A DNA stretch of 64,000 bases from Pacificoceanicola onchidii (GCF_004804335.1 NZ_SRXY01000003.1:496001-560000); one strand, 5' to 3'. Positions 1-9,866 are shown, counted from the stretch's first letter. The notes: generated from the letters alone by a model not told the origin. Program-made: numbers and translations.

Positions 1-1
1 C

Positions 2-1507
2 TATGACACCTATGGGTTCCCGCTCGATCTGACGCAGGATGCGCTGCGCGAGAAGGGGCGTGAAGTCGACACCGATGGTTTTGATGCGGCCATGGCCGAG
101 CAGAAGGCCAAGGCGCGTGCGGCCTGGGCTGGCTCTGGTGAAGCCGCGGATGGCGCTGTCTGGTTCGAGATTGCCGATCAGCATGGGGCGACGGATTTTC
201 TCGGCTATGACACGGAGGCTGCCGAAGGTCAGGTTCTGGCTCTGGTCCAGGAGGGCGTGCTGGTTGATGACATCGCGGAAGGCGCGAGCGGTTGGGCCGT
301 ACTTAACCAAACGCCGTTTTATGGTGAGAGCGGCGGTCAGGTCGGGGACACCGGCTGGCTGCGGCGTCTGGAAAACGAGGATGAAAGCGCAGATGTAACC
401 GACGCCCAGAAGATGGGCGGCGGCGCGGTCATTGCGCATCACATCACTGTCACGCGCGGCGCAATCAAGCGCGGCGATGCGGTGGCGCTGGAGGTTGATC
501 ACGGTCGGCGGGGGGCGATCCGGGCGAACCATTCGGCCACCCACCTACTGCACGAAGCCCTGCGCGAAGCGCTTGGGGACCACGTGGCGCAACGCGGGTC
601 TTTGAACGCGCCGGATCGTCTGCGGTTCGACTTTTCTCATGGCAAGGCGCTGAGCGCCGAAGAAATGCGATCGGTCGAGAAGGACGTGAACGCCTATATC
701 CGCCAGAACAGCGCGGTCAGCACCCGGATCATGACGCCGGACGATGCGCGTGCGCTTGGCGCGCAGGCGCTCTTTGGCGAGAAGTACGGCGACGAGGTCC
801 GCGTGGTGTCTATGGGCACTCTGCGCGGCTCGGGCAAGGGCACCGATGGGGATACCTACTCGCTGGAGCTTTGTGGCGGCACCCATGTCCGCCAAACCGG
901 TGACATCGGCGCGTTTGTTCTGCAAAGCGACAGCGCGTCGAGCGCGGGTGTGCGCCGGATCGAGGCGCTGACCGGAGAGGCCGCTCTCGCGTATCTTGGC
1001 GATCAGGACAACCGTTTGAGCGAAGTGGCCGGTGTGTTGAAGACACAGGCCGCCGAGGTGCCGGCGCGGGTCAAGGCGCTGCTGGATGAGCGCAAGAAGC
1101 TGGAGAACGAGGTTGCCAACCTGCGCCGTGAACTGGCGATGGCGGGTGGTGCAGGTCAGGGCGGCGGCTCGGACGAGCGTGAGATTGGCGGTGTGAAGTT
1201 CGTCGCTCAGGTGCTCACTGGCGTGACCGGCAAGGATCTTCCGCCGCTGATTGATGAGCACAAGGGCCGCCTTGGCTCTGGCGCGGTTCTTCTGATTGCG
1301 GATGCGGGTGGCAAGGCCGCGGTGGCTGCCGGGGTGACCGAGGATCTGAAAGGCACGCTGTCCGCTGTTGATCTGGTAAAGGCGGCCGTGGCTGAACTGG
1401 GCGGCAAGGGCGGCGGCGGTCGTCCGGACATGGCTCAGGGCGGCGGACCTTCGGTGGAGAACGCCGAAGCTGCGATCAAGGCAGCAGAAGCCGTTATCAG
1501 CAGTTGA
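2..1507 (+). CDS. alaS: Alanine--tRNA ligase, C-terminal part (5' end outside window)
   Basis: AlaS charges tRNA-Ala with alanine in the cytoplasm and hydrolyses mischarged Ser- or Gly-tRNA-Ala. The frame is open from base 2, so the catalytic N-terminus lies upstream of the window. What remains starts in the tRNA-recognition region ([11 protein letters not shown], a family signature). It then carries the editing domain, with the zinc-binding [11 protein letters not shown] motif near base 530 and the LCGGTHV motif near base 870. It ends in the coiled-coil/oligomerisation C-Ala domain, with a Gly-rich [16 protein letters not shown] tail. The gene ends at TGA 1505-1507 and is followed by a palindromic repeat. 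The family assignment is certain; only the start is missing. Confidence 0.97.
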   Translation, partial: YDTYGFPLDLTQDALREKGREVDTDGFDAAMAEQKAKARAAWAGSGEAADGAVWFEIADQHGATDFLGYDTEAAEGQVLALVQEGVLVDDIAEGASGWAVLNQTPFYGESGGQVGDTGWLRRLENEDESADVTDAQKMGGGAVIAHHITVTRGAIKRGDAVALEVDHGRRGAIRANHSATHLLHEALREALGDHVAQRGSLNAPDRLRFDFSHGKALSAEEMRSVEKDVNAYIRQNSAVSTRIMTPDDARALGAQALFGEKYGDEVRVVSMGTLRGSGKGTDGDTYSLELCGGTHVRQTGDIGAFVLQSDSASSAGVRRIEALTGEAALAYLGDQDNRLSEVAGVLKTQAAEVPARVKALLDERKKLENEVANLRRELAMAGGAGQGGGSDEREIGGVKFVAQVLTGVTGKDLPPLIDEHKGRLGSGAVLLIADAGGKAAVAAGVTEDLKGTLSAVDLVKAAVAELGGKGGGGRPDMAQGGGPSVENAEAAIKAAEAVISS

Positions 1508-1511
1508 GCAT

Positions 1512-1557
1512 GAGGCCCCGGGTCAGGCCCGGGGCAGGCTCCCGGACCACGTCCGGG
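1512..1557. repeat. Palindromic GAGGCCCCGG-type intergenic repeat, copy 1
   Basis: Just after alaS lies GAGGCCCCGG-GTCAGG-CCCGGGGC (1512-1535), directly followed by a second palindrome, CCCGGAC-CAC-GTCCGGG (1541-1557). The first matches copies at 44205, 53807 and 58252 and could also work as a transcription stop for alaS, although no T-run follows. Confidence 0.75.
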
Positions 1558-1588
1558 GGCACGTTTCACGAACTGGAAAGGACCGGAT

Positions 1589-1876
1589 ATGCCCGCACTT
1601 TGGATTGCCCACGTCACCGTTACTGACGAAGAAGCATATGGAAAATATGCCAAACTTGCCGGTCCGGCGATTGCCGCGCATGGCGGCAGTTTTGTTGCGC
1701 GGGGCGGTCGTTATGTGCAGCTGGAAGGCAAGGATCGTCCGCGCAACGTTGTGGCAAAGTTTCCTTCTGTGGAAGAAGCGGTGGCTTGCTACCATTCGGA
1801 TGCCTACCAGGAGGCTTTGAGCCATGCGCGTGGGGCGTCCGAACGCGAGTTGCTGGTGGTTGAAACCAGCGAATAA
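1589..1876 (+). CDS. DUF1330 family protein
   Basis: This is a 95-residue cytoplasmic protein of the DUF1330 ferredoxin-fold (dimeric alpha-beta barrel) family. Visible family features are the N-terminal strand AYGKYAKLAGPAIAAHGG, the GGRYVQLEG segment, and the C-terminal pattern F-P-S-V-E-E-A-x-x-C-Y-H-S-D-A-Y-Q. The length is normal for the family. A good ribosome site (AAAGGA) precedes ATG 1589. The function of most DUF1330 proteins is unknown, and I cannot assign a substrate. It is separated from alaS by a palindromic repeat, so it probably has its own transcript. Confidence 0.85.
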   Translation: MPALWIAHVTVTDEEAYGKYAKLAGPAIAAHGGSFVARGGRYVQLEGKDRPRNVVAKFPSVEEAVACYHSDAYQEALSHARGASERELLVVETSE

Positions 1877-1926
1877 TCAGGCGTAGGCCTGCGCCGCGCA
1901 CCGCTTTGCGGTACGCGGCAAATCGG

Positions 1927-2265
1927 TTAGTGGCGGTAACCGCACATCGCGTAGACCGTGACGCTGGCTTCCATGGCGCCGGTCGGACGGCCACTGCGAT
2001 TTGTCAGCTCAACCGCCCAGCTGCGCGTGGTTTTCGGGTAGCTGCCGGTAATCATGAGCGGGCCGTTTGGTGACATGCGGTCACCGGCTTTGACACCGCC
2101 GGAGAGAGCGTAGCCGTGCGAGCATTTGATCACCACTTCATGGGACGCACCGGAGCCGATGACGGGCAGGTCAACAGAGTGGCTGTGTACGCCATGCGCG
2201 AGGGCCGGTGACGCGATTGCAGCTGCAAATACCGTGGCCAGGAAAGTCTTGGGGATGAAGGTCAT
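1927..2265 (-). CDS. Small secreted protein of unknown function
   Basis: I do not recognise the family. The ATG at 2265 is preferred because GAGGAC precedes it and because a clean signal peptide follows (MTFIPKTFLATVFAAAIASPALA). The mature part is about 90 residues and begins with HGVHSHS. It has two Cys (in VIKCSHGY and YAMCGY) that could form a disulfide in the periplasm, and it is rich in predicted beta strands. An upstream extension in frame to 2331 is open but has no ribosome site. It stands alone between DUF1330 and typA. The secretion call is confident; the function is unknown. Confidence 0.7.
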   Translation of the reverse strand: MTFIPKTFLATVFAAAIASPALAHGVHSHSVDLPVIGSGASHEVVIKCSHGYALSGGVKAGDRMSPNGPLMITGSYPKTTRSWAVELTNRSGRPTGAMEASVTVYAMCGYRH

Positions 2266-2448
2266 GTGCTTGTCCTCACTGTCAAAATTGATTTCGAAAC
2301 AGGTTTGAAGCCCCTTGGGGTCAGGGCCCAAAATATGGGGCCTCGTTCAAAAGCGTAGGCGAGATTTCGCGCACTGTCTACCATGGCGGTTGCTCGGGTA
2401 TGGGATTCCACCATTGGATGCATCCGCAGAAAAATGCGCTGCATATGC

Positions 2449-2478
2449 AAAAAGGGCGGCCCTTCGAGCCGCCCTTTT
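2449..2478 (-). terminator. Rho-independent terminator of typA
   Basis: AAAAAGGGCGGC and GCCGCCCTTTT form an 11-bp stem around a 7-nt loop (CCTTCGA). Read on the minus strand, the stem ends in a run of T, 18 bases past the typA stop. Confidence 0.85.
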
Positions 2479-2496
2479 CCGTTCAATTGCCTGTGC

Positions 2497-4314
2497 TTAC
2501 TGCGTCTTGGACATGCGCTTGCGCTCATGCGGATCAAGATAACGCTTGCGCAGGCGGACCGCGTTCGGCGTCACCTCGACCAACTCGTCATCGTTGATGT
2601 ATGCAATCGCTTCCTCAAGGCTGAGCGTCATCGGAGTGGTCAGGCGGACCGCTTCGTCCGTACCAGAGGCACGCACGTTGGTCAGCTTCTTGCCCTTCAG
2701 CGGGTTCACTTCGAGATCGTTTTCGCGAGAGTGCTCGCCGATGATCATCCCAGTATAAACAGGGGCTTGCGCGCCGATCATCATCTTGCCGCGCTCTTCG
2801 AGGTTCCACAGAGCATAGGCCACAGCCTCGCCGTTTTCCATGGAAATCAGAACGCCCGCGCGGCGGCCCGGGATCGGACCCTTGTGCTCGGTCCAGCCGT
2901 GGAACACGCGGTTGAGAACGCCCGTGCCACGGGTGTCGGTGAGAAATTCACCGTGGTAGCCGATCAGGCCGCGCGACGGCACATGCGCGATGATCCGGGT
3001 CTTGCCCGCGCCCGCCGGTTTCATCTCGACAAGCTCACCCTTGCGCGCGCCGGTGAGCTTTTCGATCACCGCGCCGGTGTAGTCGTCATCGACGTCGATG
3101 GTGGCCTCTTCGACCGGCTCCATCCTCTTGCCGTCTTCTTCGCGCATGATCACCTGCGGGCGGGAAATCGACAGTTCAAATCCCTCGCGGCGCATGTTCT
3201 CAATAAGAACGCCCATCTGTAGTTCGCCGCGACCGGAGACTTCGAAAGCCTCACCGCCGGGGGTGTCAGCAATCTTGATGGCAACGTTGGATTCCGCTTC
3301 CTTGTGCAGGCGTTCGCGGATCACGCGGCTCTGCACTTTCTTGCCGTCACGGCCCGCGAGCGGGCTGTCGTTGATGCCGAAGGTCACGGTGATGGTCGGC
3401 GGGTCGATAGGCTGCGCTTCGAGCGGGTCTTCGACGGCCAGCGCACAGATGGTGTCGGCCACGGTGGCCTTGGCCATGCCCGCGATGGAGACGATATCTC
3501 CTGCGACCGCTTCGTCGATGTCCTGCATGGCAAGGCCGCGGAACGCCTGAATCTTGGTCACGCGGAACTGTTCGATCTTTTGGCCAATGCGGGAGAGCGC
3601 CTGCACGGTGGCGCCAACCTTGATCTTTCCGGTCTCAACACGACCGGTCAGCAGACGGCCCACAAAGGGGTCCGCGCCAAGCGTGGTGGCCAGCATGCGG
3701 AAATCATCGTCCTGATGCTTGAGCTGCTTCGGGGCAGGGACGTGATCAACGATGAGCTTGAACAGCGCTTCGAGGTCCTTGCGCGGGCCGTTGATGTCAT
3801 TGTCGGCCCAGCCGTTGCGGCCGGAGGCGTACATATGGGGGAAGTCGAGCTGATCTTCGTCCGCGTCGAGCGAAGCAAAGAGGTCAAAACACTCGTCCAG
3901 CGCGCGGTCGGGTTCCGCGTCGGGTTTGTCGACCTTGTTCAACACCACGATCGGACGCAGACCCAGGGCCAGCGCCTTGGACGTCACAAATTTGGTCTGG
4001 GGCATCGGCCCTTCAGCGGCATCCACCAGAAGAACAACACCGTCCACCATGGACAAGATACGCTCAACTTCGCCGCCGAAATCGGCGTGGCCGGGGGTGT
4101 CGACAATGTTGATGCGGGTGTTCTTCCACTCGACGGACGTGGGCTTGGCAAAGATGGTGATGCCGCGCTCACGCTCGAGATCGTTGCTGTCCATGGCGCG
4201 TTCGGCCACGGCCTGATTGGCGCGGAATGCGCCGGATTGTTTTAGGAGTTCGTCAACGAGGGTTGTCTTGCCGTGGTCAACGTGTGCGATGATCGCGATA
4301 TTTCGCAGGTCCAT
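2497..4314 (-). CDS. typA: Translational GTPase TypA/BipA
   Basis: TypA (BipA) is a ribosome-binding GTPase of the EF-G family involved in ribosome assembly and stress adaptation. The 605-residue protein has P-loop AHVDHGKT at residues 10-17, G2 region RERGIT, G3 [12 protein letters not shown] and G4 NKVDKP. Beta-barrel and EF-G III/V-like domains follow, and it ends in the TypA-specific C-terminal domain ([15 protein letters not shown]). ATG 4314 fits the family N-terminus ([15 protein letters not shown]); a TTG four codons upstream is the alternative. The length is typical. It appears monocistronic, with its own terminator. Confidence 0.97.
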   Translation of the reverse strand: MDLRNIAIIAHVDHGKTTLVDELLKQSGAFRANQAVAERAMDSNDLERERGITIFAKPTSVEWKNTRINIVDTPGHADFGGEVERILSMVDGVVLLVDAAEGPMPQTKFVTSKALALGLRPIVVLNKVDKPDAEPDRALDECFDLFASLDADEDQLDFPHMYASGRNGWADNDINGPRKDLEALFKLIVDHVPAPKQLKHQDDDFRMLATTLGADPFVGRLLTGRVETGKIKVGATVQALSRIGQKIEQFRVTKIQAFRGLAMQDIDEAVAGDIVSIAGMAKATVADTICALAVEDPLEAQPIDPPTITVTFGINDSPLAGRDGKKVQSRVIRERLHKEAESNVAIKIADTPGGEAFEVSGRGELQMGVLIENMRREGFELSISRPQVIMREEDGKRMEPVEEATIDVDDDYTGAVIEKLTGARKGELVEMKPAGAGKTRIIAHVPSRGLIGYHGEFLTDTRGTGVLNRVFHGWTEHKGPIPGRRAGVLISMENGEAVAYALWNLEERGKMMIGAQAPVYTGMIIGEHSRENDLEVNPLKGKKLTNVRASGTDEAVRLTTPMTLSLEEAIAYINDDELVEVTPNAVRLRKRYLDPHERKRMSKTQ

Positions 4315-4425
4315 GTGTTCAGCCAATTCAATGGGAGTTGGCCCGGCCCTATAGGGCTGCGCGGAAAAAGGCCAGAGGCGATCGGCCGCACATGTGAAAA
4401 CCCGTTCAGGATCGGACCAAAAGCC

Positions 4426-4755
4426 TCAATGGGTGGCGCTTGCGGAGAAAAGATGGATCACGAGAATCCCGCCGAGGATCATACCCATGCCGGCAATTGC
4501 CGGCAGATCCAGTTTCTGACCAAACACAATGAACCCGATCACCGCGATCAGAAAGATCCCGAGTCCGGACCATATCGCGTAGGCGATACCAACCGGCATG
4601 TACTTAAGAGCCTGTCCCAGAAGGAAAAACGCCACGGCATAGGCGACAACCACAATCACGCTGGGCAGCGGGCGGGTGAAGGATTGGCTGGCCTGCAGGG
4701 CTGTGGTTCCGATGGTTTCAGCGAGAACCGCAAAGGCGAGAATGAGGTATGGCAT
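4426..4755 (-). CDS. Small multidrug resistance (SMR) transporter, EmrE/QacE type
   Basis: This 109-residue inner-membrane protein with four transmembrane helices functions as an antiparallel dimer and exchanges protons for cationic or guanidinium compounds. The essential membrane Glu is present at residue 13 (LAETIGT). The second helix carries the YAIWSGLGIFLI signature, and the FGQKLDLPAIAGM segment is very close to EmrE. The sequence looks closer to EmrE/QacE than to SugE/Gdx, but the true substrate cannot be told from sequence. It is a single gene downstream of, and co-oriented with, nothing obviously related. Confidence 0.9.
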   Translation of the reverse strand: MPYLILAFAVLAETIGTTALQASQSFTRPLPSVIVVVAYAVAFFLLGQALKYMPVGIAYAIWSGLGIFLIAVIGFIVFGQKLDLPAIAGMGMILGGILVIHLFSASATH

Positions 4756-4896
4756 CTGGTGTCCGGACTGCGTGGTTGTTGTGTAAAATGCTTGGCGAAT
4801 TCTGACGTGAAGGCTTGGAATATGGAAGCGGGTTAACGGCTCATCAGGGAGTGTTTTCTACAGTCCGTGGGGAATCCAACGTTTGAGGAGAACGCC

Positions 4897-5469
4897 GTGA
4901 AACCCCTTTATACTTTGACCGCCGTTGGCGCGCTTCTGGCGTCGACCGCTTCTGCCAGCGAGCCGCACGCCGGTATGCAAGCGTTCCTGACCAATGTCGT
5001 GATGCCCTGGGCGACAGAGGCTGTTCTGGTCGATGCGATCGAGGCGCAGAACGTGCAGACTGCGGGGTTTGACGCGGCTCACATTGATACGCTGGACAAG
5101 ACATGGCGCGCAGAAGTTGGCGCGGCCAGCACACCGACCATCGATGCGGTTCTTGGAAACGCAGCTTCGGACTATCTGCGCGATCAGGTCATGGCTTCCG
5201 GCGGCGCGATTACCGAAGTCTTCATCATGGATGCCCAAGGCCTGAACGTCGCCTCGTCCGGCGTAACTTCCGACTACTGGCAAGGGGATGAGGCGAAGTT
5301 CCAGCAAACCTATCCGCTTGGTGTTGGAGCTGTGCATTTCAGTGAAATCGAGTTCGACGAGTCGAGCCAAAGCTACCAGGCACAGATTTCCATCACCATG
5401 ACAAATCCGGAGACCGGCGCGGTCATCGGTGCCATGACCGTCGGGGTCAATGCAGACGCCTTGATGTAA
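4897..5469 (+). CDS. Secreted PDC/Cache-like sensor protein
   Basis: This 190-residue exported protein starts at GTG 4897, which follows GAGGAG. The preceding in-frame codons would bury the signal peptide ([19 protein letters not shown]). The mature part looks like a single PDC/Cache ligand-binding fold. It has a long helix, then a strand pair with [15 protein letters not shown], the motif [10 protein letters not shown], and a final strand ending [14 protein letters not shown]. No membrane anchor or signalling domain is present. It lies 58 bp upstream of a chemoreceptor on the same strand, so the likely role is a periplasmic sensing partner for that receptor. That role is inference from context. 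Confidence 0.75.
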   Translation: MKPLYTLTAVGALLASTASASEPHAGMQAFLTNVVMPWATEAVLVDAIEAQNVQTAGFDAAHIDTLDKTWRAEVGAASTPTIDAVLGNAASDYLRDQVMASGGAITEVFIMDAQGLNVASSGVTSDYWQGDEAKFQQTYPLGVGAVHFSEIEFDESSQSYQAQISITMTNPETGAVIGAMTVGVNADALM

Positions 5470-5527
5470 GTCCGCGACCCGACGGGAGTTTCGTCGGAAC
5501 CATCATGGAACAAGCAGGTGTTTGGCG

Positions 5528-7324
5528 ATGACCATCGAGCAGCAGAAGCCCACAGAACCGAAGGAAAAAGCTGAAAAAACATCAGCTATTCACTCCATCT
5601 TTGTCCGCAGCGCAGCGATTATGGCGGTTACGACGATTGTCGTAGCTGGTGTCATGGCCCTTCAGGCTGCACGTTTGGTGGACAGTCTCGCCCGACGGGG
5701 CGTTGTCGATCAAGCTCAGGCCGCGGCCATTAATGAGGCGCAAGGCTTGCTCAATCCGATGCGGTACAAGGCTATGGCCAAGATCACCGAGGCGGCGGAA
5801 AACGCGTTGTCAGCGGCGGGCGAAAACGGACTCGGTGTTGTCGTAATTGACGCAACAGGGGATGTTCTGATCGCTCTTGGCGGCGATTCCAGCGTTTCAG
5901 AGGCACTGACTTCCCTGGCAACTGCGGCCCTGGAACAGCCGGGGCTTGCTCAGGAAACCGGGGGGTTGCATACCGCGCATGCGGTACGCCCCGCCGCGGA
6001 TCAGCCAGCCCAAGGGGCAATAGCCTTTGCGTTTACAGATGTGCCGGCATTGGCCCATGTGGCGGCTGAGAAGCAGCTGATTGCCGTCTCGGCGGGTGGT
6101 ATTTTCACCATCATGATGGTGCTCACCCTTATCCTATTGCGCCGGTTTCTGGGGCGACCGCTGGATGCTTTGGGCGCGGCTGTTGCAAGGGTTTCCGAGG
6201 GCAGCTACGAAGACGATCAGACGATCATGACGGCCCGAAACGACGAAATCGGACGGATTTCCCGCCATCTCGGCAGGTTAACCACCCGGTTGCGGGATGC
6301 TCAGGAGGCTGAAGCGGAGCGCGCTTGCAAACTTGAGGCTCAGGTGGCCGTGGTTCGGCATCTTGGAGACGGTCTTAACGCGCTTGCCGCAGGCGCGCTG
6401 CACCACGAAATCGAAGAAACCTTTGCCGAGGACTACGAAGCGTTGCGCTTGAACTACAATCGGGCGGTTGAGACCCTGCGGAGCGCTGTCACGAATGTTT
6501 CGGACAACGCCGGAAACATCCTTCACAGCGCAAGCGAAATTGCGCGTGCGGCGGATGATCTGTCCAACCGGACGGAAACCCAGGCTGCGACACTGGAAGA
6601 AACCGCCGCTGCGTTGGAACAAATGCTCAACACGATCCAGCAAGCTGCGAGCCGGGCCAAAGATGCCGATGCTTCAGTGCGCACGGTCCGGCAGACCGCC
6701 GAGCAGAACGGTGAGATCATGGAGGAAGCGGTTGGTGCGATGAGCGCGATCGAGAAAAGTTCGGAACAGGTCGTGGAGATCATCACGGTGATCGACGACA
6801 TCGCGTTCCAGACCAATCTCCTTGCGTTGAATGCAGGTGTCGAGGCGGCGCGGGCAGGAGAATCGGGCAAGGGGTTTGCCGTGGTGGCTTCGGAAGTGCG
6901 CAGCCTTGCACAACGCAGCGCCGAGGCGGCGCAGCAGATCAAGGAACTGATTGATGCGTCTACCGGACAGGTCAAAGATGGCGCTGTGCTAGTGCAACGG
7001 GCAGGCGTCGCGCTGCGCGACGTCGTCAGACAGGTGGGAACAATTTCTGATCTGATGGCCGACATTGCCTCCGGATCCGGCGAACAGGCAGAAGGATTGA
7101 ATGAGATCAACGTCGGTGTTAGCAACCTTGATCGCGTAACACAGCAAAACGCGGCGATGGTCGAAGAAACGACGGCTGCCGCACATATGTTGAAGTCTGA
7201 TGCCAATGAACTGAGCGATATTGTTGCGCGCTTTGCTCTGAGCGAAGCGCAAGACGGAGCGGAACAAACGCTGACGCAAACTCAATCCGATGGCGAAGGC
7301 GTTCCGAGGAACAGCGCGGCTTAG
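5528..7324 (+). CDS. Methyl-accepting chemotaxis protein
   Basis: This is a transmembrane chemoreceptor that signals through CheA/CheW. The order is TM1 (about 28-50), a periplasmic sensor of about 130 residues, TM2 (about 184-206), HAMP (about 207-259), a second HAMP-like segment, and the methylation helices with the signalling tip around 420-455 ([20 protein letters not shown], then [12 protein letters not shown]). The total length is 598 residues. ATG 5528 has AGG at the right distance; a TTG two codons earlier is possible but too close to it. The C-terminus lacks the CheR/CheB tethering pentapeptide. It probably shares a transcript with the upstream PDC-like protein. The ligand is unknown. 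Confidence 0.93.
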   Translation: MTIEQQKPTEPKEKAEKTSAIHSIFVRSAAIMAVTTIVVAGVMALQAARLVDSLARRGVVDQAQAAAINEAQGLLNPMRYKAMAKITEAAENALSAAGENGLGVVVIDATGDVLIALGGDSSVSEALTSLATAALEQPGLAQETGGLHTAHAVRPAADQPAQGAIAFAFTDVPALAHVAAEKQLIAVSAGGIFTIMMVLTLILLRRFLGRPLDALGAAVARVSEGSYEDDQTIMTARNDEIGRISRHLGRLTTRLRDAQEAEAERACKLEAQVAVVRHLGDGLNALAAGALHHEIEETFAEDYEALRLNYNRAVETLRSAVTNVSDNAGNILHSASEIARAADDLSNRTETQAATLEETAAALEQMLNTIQQAASRAKDADASVRTVRQTAEQNGEIMEEAVGAMSAIEKSSEQVVEIITVIDDIAFQTNLLALNAGVEAARAGESGKGFAVVASEVRSLAQRSAEAAQQIKELIDASTGQVKDGAVLVQRAGVALRDVVRQVGTISDLMADIASGSGEQAEGLNEINVGVSNLDRVTQQNAAMVEETTAAAHMLKSDANELSDIVARFALSEAQDGAEQTLTQTQSDGEGVPRNSAA

Positions 7325-7403
7325 CGCGGTCAAATTCCATGGTCCCATAAACACTCGATGCCATGCCGCTGCAAAAAACTTGACGTGAGCCGCGCCTGAG
7401 CTT

Positions 7404-7577
7404 TCAGATATGGCACACCGGGATCATAATAATCACGCGAGGTAGTTGGAACGGTATGGGGTCAACGACCCAGTTCTCCATATAGGCGACTACTCGGGGC
7501 AGATACTGAGAACGTAAGACACCGTTTGGAAAAAAGTAGCACCACGTTGGACACTTTGTAGGAAGTGGCAGGTTCAT
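7404..7577 (-). pseudogene. 57-codon frame, possible remnant of a regulator C-terminus
   Basis: The minus-strand frame runs from ATG 7577 to TGA 7404-7406 and encodes 57 residues, including FPNGVLRSQYLPRVVAYMEN and an end rich in Ile/Val (PRVIIMIPVCHI). A TAG lies 18 bases upstream in frame, so it cannot extend. The pattern FPNG-x-L-x-x-x-YLPR-V-x-A-Y-M loosely recalls the last helix region of LysR-type regulators, so a decayed fragment is possible. It may equally be chance. No clear ribosome site is present. Confidence 0.25.
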
Positions 7578-7601
7578 TTCACAAAACCTGTGCTACAAAG
7601 T
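7553..7601. repeat. Nested inverted repeat (foldback)
   Basis: ACTTTGTAG (7553-7561) pairs perfectly with CTACAAAGT (7593-7601). Inside it CAGGTT (7569-7574) pairs with AACCTG (7585-7590) around a 10-nt loop. It ends 41 bases before the start codon of the downstream secreted protein, so it could be an operator or an mRNA leader hairpin. Confidence 0.6.
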
Positions 7602-7642
7602 CGACTGCACCCCGTCTCTTAAAACAATCGGTCCACTAACCT

Positions 7643-8011
7643 ATGTTTTCGTTCATGAAACAGTATTCGCTCGCCTTTGCCATCGTAACGATTGTCGCCG
7701 TTCCGTCGTCTGCCCAAGAGGATGACGGATCAAGCCTCATGGAGGAGGGCATGAAGCTCTTCATGCGGGGATTGATGACCGAGATGGAGCCCGCATTGAA
7801 AGAGCTGGAAGGGCTGGCAGAAGAGGCCAGACCGTTCTTCAACGATTTTGTGCAGGAGATGGGGCCGGCGCTGAGTGAGTTGATGGAGAAAGTCGAAGAC
7901 TGGTCCGCGTATCACCCTCCGGAGATGCTTCCGAACGGTGATATCATCCTGCGAAAGAAGACGCCGGAAGAGCGCGAGAAGGATGATGACGGCGTGGAAA
8001 TCGAACTTTAA
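7643..8011 (+). CDS. Small exported acidic protein, conserved in Rhodobacteraceae
   Basis: This 122-residue protein has a signal peptide (about residues 1-24, ending in PSSA). An amphipathic acidic helical region follows with two similar segments (MTEMEPALKELEGLAEEA and VQEMGPALSELMEKVEDW), and then a conserved tail, YHPPEMLPNGDIILRKKTPEE. I recognise this layout from Rhodobacteraceae genomes but know no function for it. No enzymatic motif is visible. The duplicated helix suggests a helical hairpin that binds a partner in the periplasm. An internal ATG at 7655 would give a slightly shorter signal peptide. It is followed by a convergent phosphatase gene. Confidence 0.75.
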   Translation: MFSFMKQYSLAFAIVTIVAVPSSAQEDDGSSLMEEGMKLFMRGLMTEMEPALKELEGLAEEARPFFNDFVQEMGPALSELMEKVEDWSAYHPPEMLPNGDIILRKKTPEEREKDDDGVEIEL

Positions 8012-8038
8012 ATGTACGTGAAAACGGCGCACCGATAA

Positions 8039-9601
8039 TCAGTCCGCCTCATCCGGAGTGATTTCCATGTCGATTGTTTCCGCCCCGATCGATGCGCCAA
8101 GGGAGTTCAGCCGGGCCTCTGTCACCTCGCCGTAGAGCGGTGCGGCTTCCTCGGACAGATGCAGGCAGAGCCGCTTGGTCCAAGCATCCCAGCTCAGACG
8201 GGCCTTGTCCTGACCGGCATCGGTCATCCAGAGCATGGCGCCAAGGCGCATGGCCTTGCCCAGGGTTTCCGCTTCGGAAATGTCGGAAGCCTTGAGCAAC
8301 CTATACATGTCTTCGAAATGTGTGCCTTCGCGCTTGTTCCGATACCGGTGCAGCAGGGCGAGGCCAAGATAGATGCGCTCGGAGTGGTTCAGACCGCCCA
8401 GATTGGCGCGGGTTGAATTGTCAAAACAGAACTCTGCCCGGTAGTCCGGATGCGCCCGCCAGCTGACGTCATGCAAAAGACAGGCAGCCCGGATGATCCG
8501 CTTGCGCGCGGCATCGGCTTCGGGAAACAGCGGCAGCGTGAACTTGTACAGCTTGCGGCCAAAGCCGGGCAGGCGGGCATCTTTGCTCTCCGCAAAGCGA
8601 CAGGCTTCGATCAGAGGATCGCGTTCACGCACCTCCTGCGACATCTGTTCAAACAGCATACCTTCGCGAATGCCATAGCTGGACACGGCAATATCATGCG
8701 GTTTGAAGGTCTTGATCAGACGTGACAGGACTTCGGCGGCATAGGGCACAAGGTCCATCCGCGTGGCGGAAATGGAGCAGGCTTTGCGCAGTTCTTCCAG
8801 ATCTGACTTCTGGATGAAGTTGATCGTATCCACGACGGATTGGGGGTCCATCCGGTATTCATGCAGCACGTGCAGCGGATACCCGCGCCGCTCCATGTCG
8901 ATTCGCGCTATGGCGCGCCAGCTGCCTCCCACCAGAAACAGGCGGTCGCGCTGTGCACCAAGTTCCTCGGCCAATTCCTTGATCACGGACTTGATATGCG
9001 CGCGGCGGGCCTCTGCGCCGCCCTCGAGATCCTTGAACTTGAGCGGCCCGAGCGGGGAGGTGGCACATTTTCCGACCGTGCCATTGTGGATTTCGGCAAG
9101 TTCCATGGACGCCCCACCGATGTCGCAGATCAGCCCATAAGCACCCGGCCAGCCAAGCAGCACACCCTGCGCGGAAAGGCGCGCTTCTTCTTCGCCATCA
9201 ATGACATGCACCTTCAGGCCGGTGGCCTCTTCGAGTTCCGCTTTGAATGCGGGGCCGTCTTTGGCGTCGCGCATGGCGGCGGTCGCAACAACCGTGAGGG
9301 TCGGCAATCCCATGCCATCGGCCAGAAGCTTGAACCGTTTCATCGCGGTCCGCGCACGTTCCTTGCCTTCGGGATTGAGCTTGCCGCTTTCGGCGATGCC
9401 CGCGCCGAGACCACACATGACCTTTTCGTTGTAAAAATATGCCGGGCTGCGGGCAGCACCGTCAAACACCACAAGGCGAACGGAGTTGGATCCTATGTCG
9501 ACGACGCCCACACGCTTGAGATAGCGCGCTTTGGGGTCATCGAAGATCGGCCTGCCAAAATGGCCCCAGTCTTGCTGCTCCGGATCGGTCATGGCGTCCA
9601 T
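8039..9601 (-). CDS. Ppx/GppA family phosphatase (exopolyphosphatase-like)
   Basis: The protein belongs to the ASKHA fold Ppx/GppA family, which removes phosphate from polyphosphate or from pppGpp. The N-terminal phosphate-binding signature VVDIGSNSVRLVVFD is present, followed by the second-lobe motif ICDIGGASMELAEI. A helical C-terminal HD-like region contains LLHDVSWRAHPDYR and NHSERIYLGLALLHRY. At about 520 residues it is close to full-length Ppx. ATG 9601 has AGAGGG six bases upstream; a GTG at 9619 is also open. Sequence alone cannot decide between exopolyphosphatase and guanosine pentaphosphatase activity. It appears monocistronic. Confidence 0.92.
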   Translation of the reverse strand: MDAMTDPEQQDWGHFGRPIFDDPKARYLKRVGVVDIGSNSVRLVVFDGAARSPAYFYNEKVMCGLGAGIAESGKLNPEGKERARTAMKRFKLLADGMGLPTLTVVATAAMRDAKDGPAFKAELEEATGLKVHVIDGEEEARLSAQGVLLGWPGAYGLICDIGGASMELAEIHNGTVGKCATSPLGPLKFKDLEGGAEARRAHIKSVIKELAEELGAQRDRLFLVGGSWRAIARIDMERRGYPLHVLHEYRMDPQSVVDTINFIQKSDLEELRKACSISATRMDLVPYAAEVLSRLIKTFKPHDIAVSSYGIREGMLFEQMSQEVRERDPLIEACRFAESKDARLPGFGRKLYKFTLPLFPEADAARKRIIRAACLLHDVSWRAHPDYRAEFCFDNSTRANLGGLNHSERIYLGLALLHRYRNKREGTHFEDMYRLLKASDISEAETLGKAMRLGAMLWMTDAGQDKARLSWDAWTKRLCLHLSEEAAPLYGEVTEARLNSLGASIGAETIDMEITPDEAD

Positions 9602-9680
9602 AGTCATCCCTCTGCTCACCCTGTGCCGGAATGGCCTATCCGGTCAAGGTGAGGCAAGAGGGGCTTGGAGCATGTTATGG

Positions 9681-9728
9681 TTGACCTAACGTCAATAGAC
9701 CGGAGGCGTTGAACGGATTTGACGTCAA
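9681..9728. promoter_or_regulatory. Paired TTGAC-type palindromes upstream of the Ppx/GppA gene
   Basis: TTGAC-CTAAC-GTCAA (9681-9695) and TTGACGTCAA (9719-9728) share the same half-site with different spacing, 80-130 bases upstream of the phosphatase start. They may be operator sites. Spacers of 5 and 0 do not fit the FNR rule of 4, so the binding factor is unknown. Confidence 0.35.
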
Positions 9729-9805
9729 GAATGCCAGATATTGCATTGATTTTCCAGTATATATTCTGATCCTGAGGGGTCGTTTGGGCTTGTGTCCCTC
9801 ATCCT

Positions 9806-9841
9806 CAAACGAAACGGGCCGGACAATTTGTCCGACCCGTC
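9806..9841 (-). terminator. Terminator of transketolase gene
   Basis: ACGGG-C-CGGACA and TGTCCG-A-CCCGT form a stem with one mismatch around a 3-nt loop. On the minus strand a T-rich segment (TTTCGTTT) follows, 26 bases past the tkt stop. Confidence 0.75.
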
Positions 9842-9866
9842 GTTCGTTTTTCCAAAGGGCGTTGCC

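Larger units (their letters stand above)
7325..7642. other. AT-richer intergenic gap with palindromes
   Basis: This 318-base stretch between the chemoreceptor and the next gene is visibly poorer in G+C than the flanking genes. It holds a short minus-strand frame (7404-7577), a 17-base palindrome TGGGGTC-AAC-GACCCA around 7456, and a nested foldback at 7553-7601. No standard RNA gene is recognisable. Confidence 0.6.

Noticed and set aside
9681-9695. TTGACCTAACGTCAA as an FNR site
   Set aside because: The spacer is 5 instead of 4 and the half-sites are TTGAC, so the FNR rule is not met. It is listed only as an unassigned palindrome.
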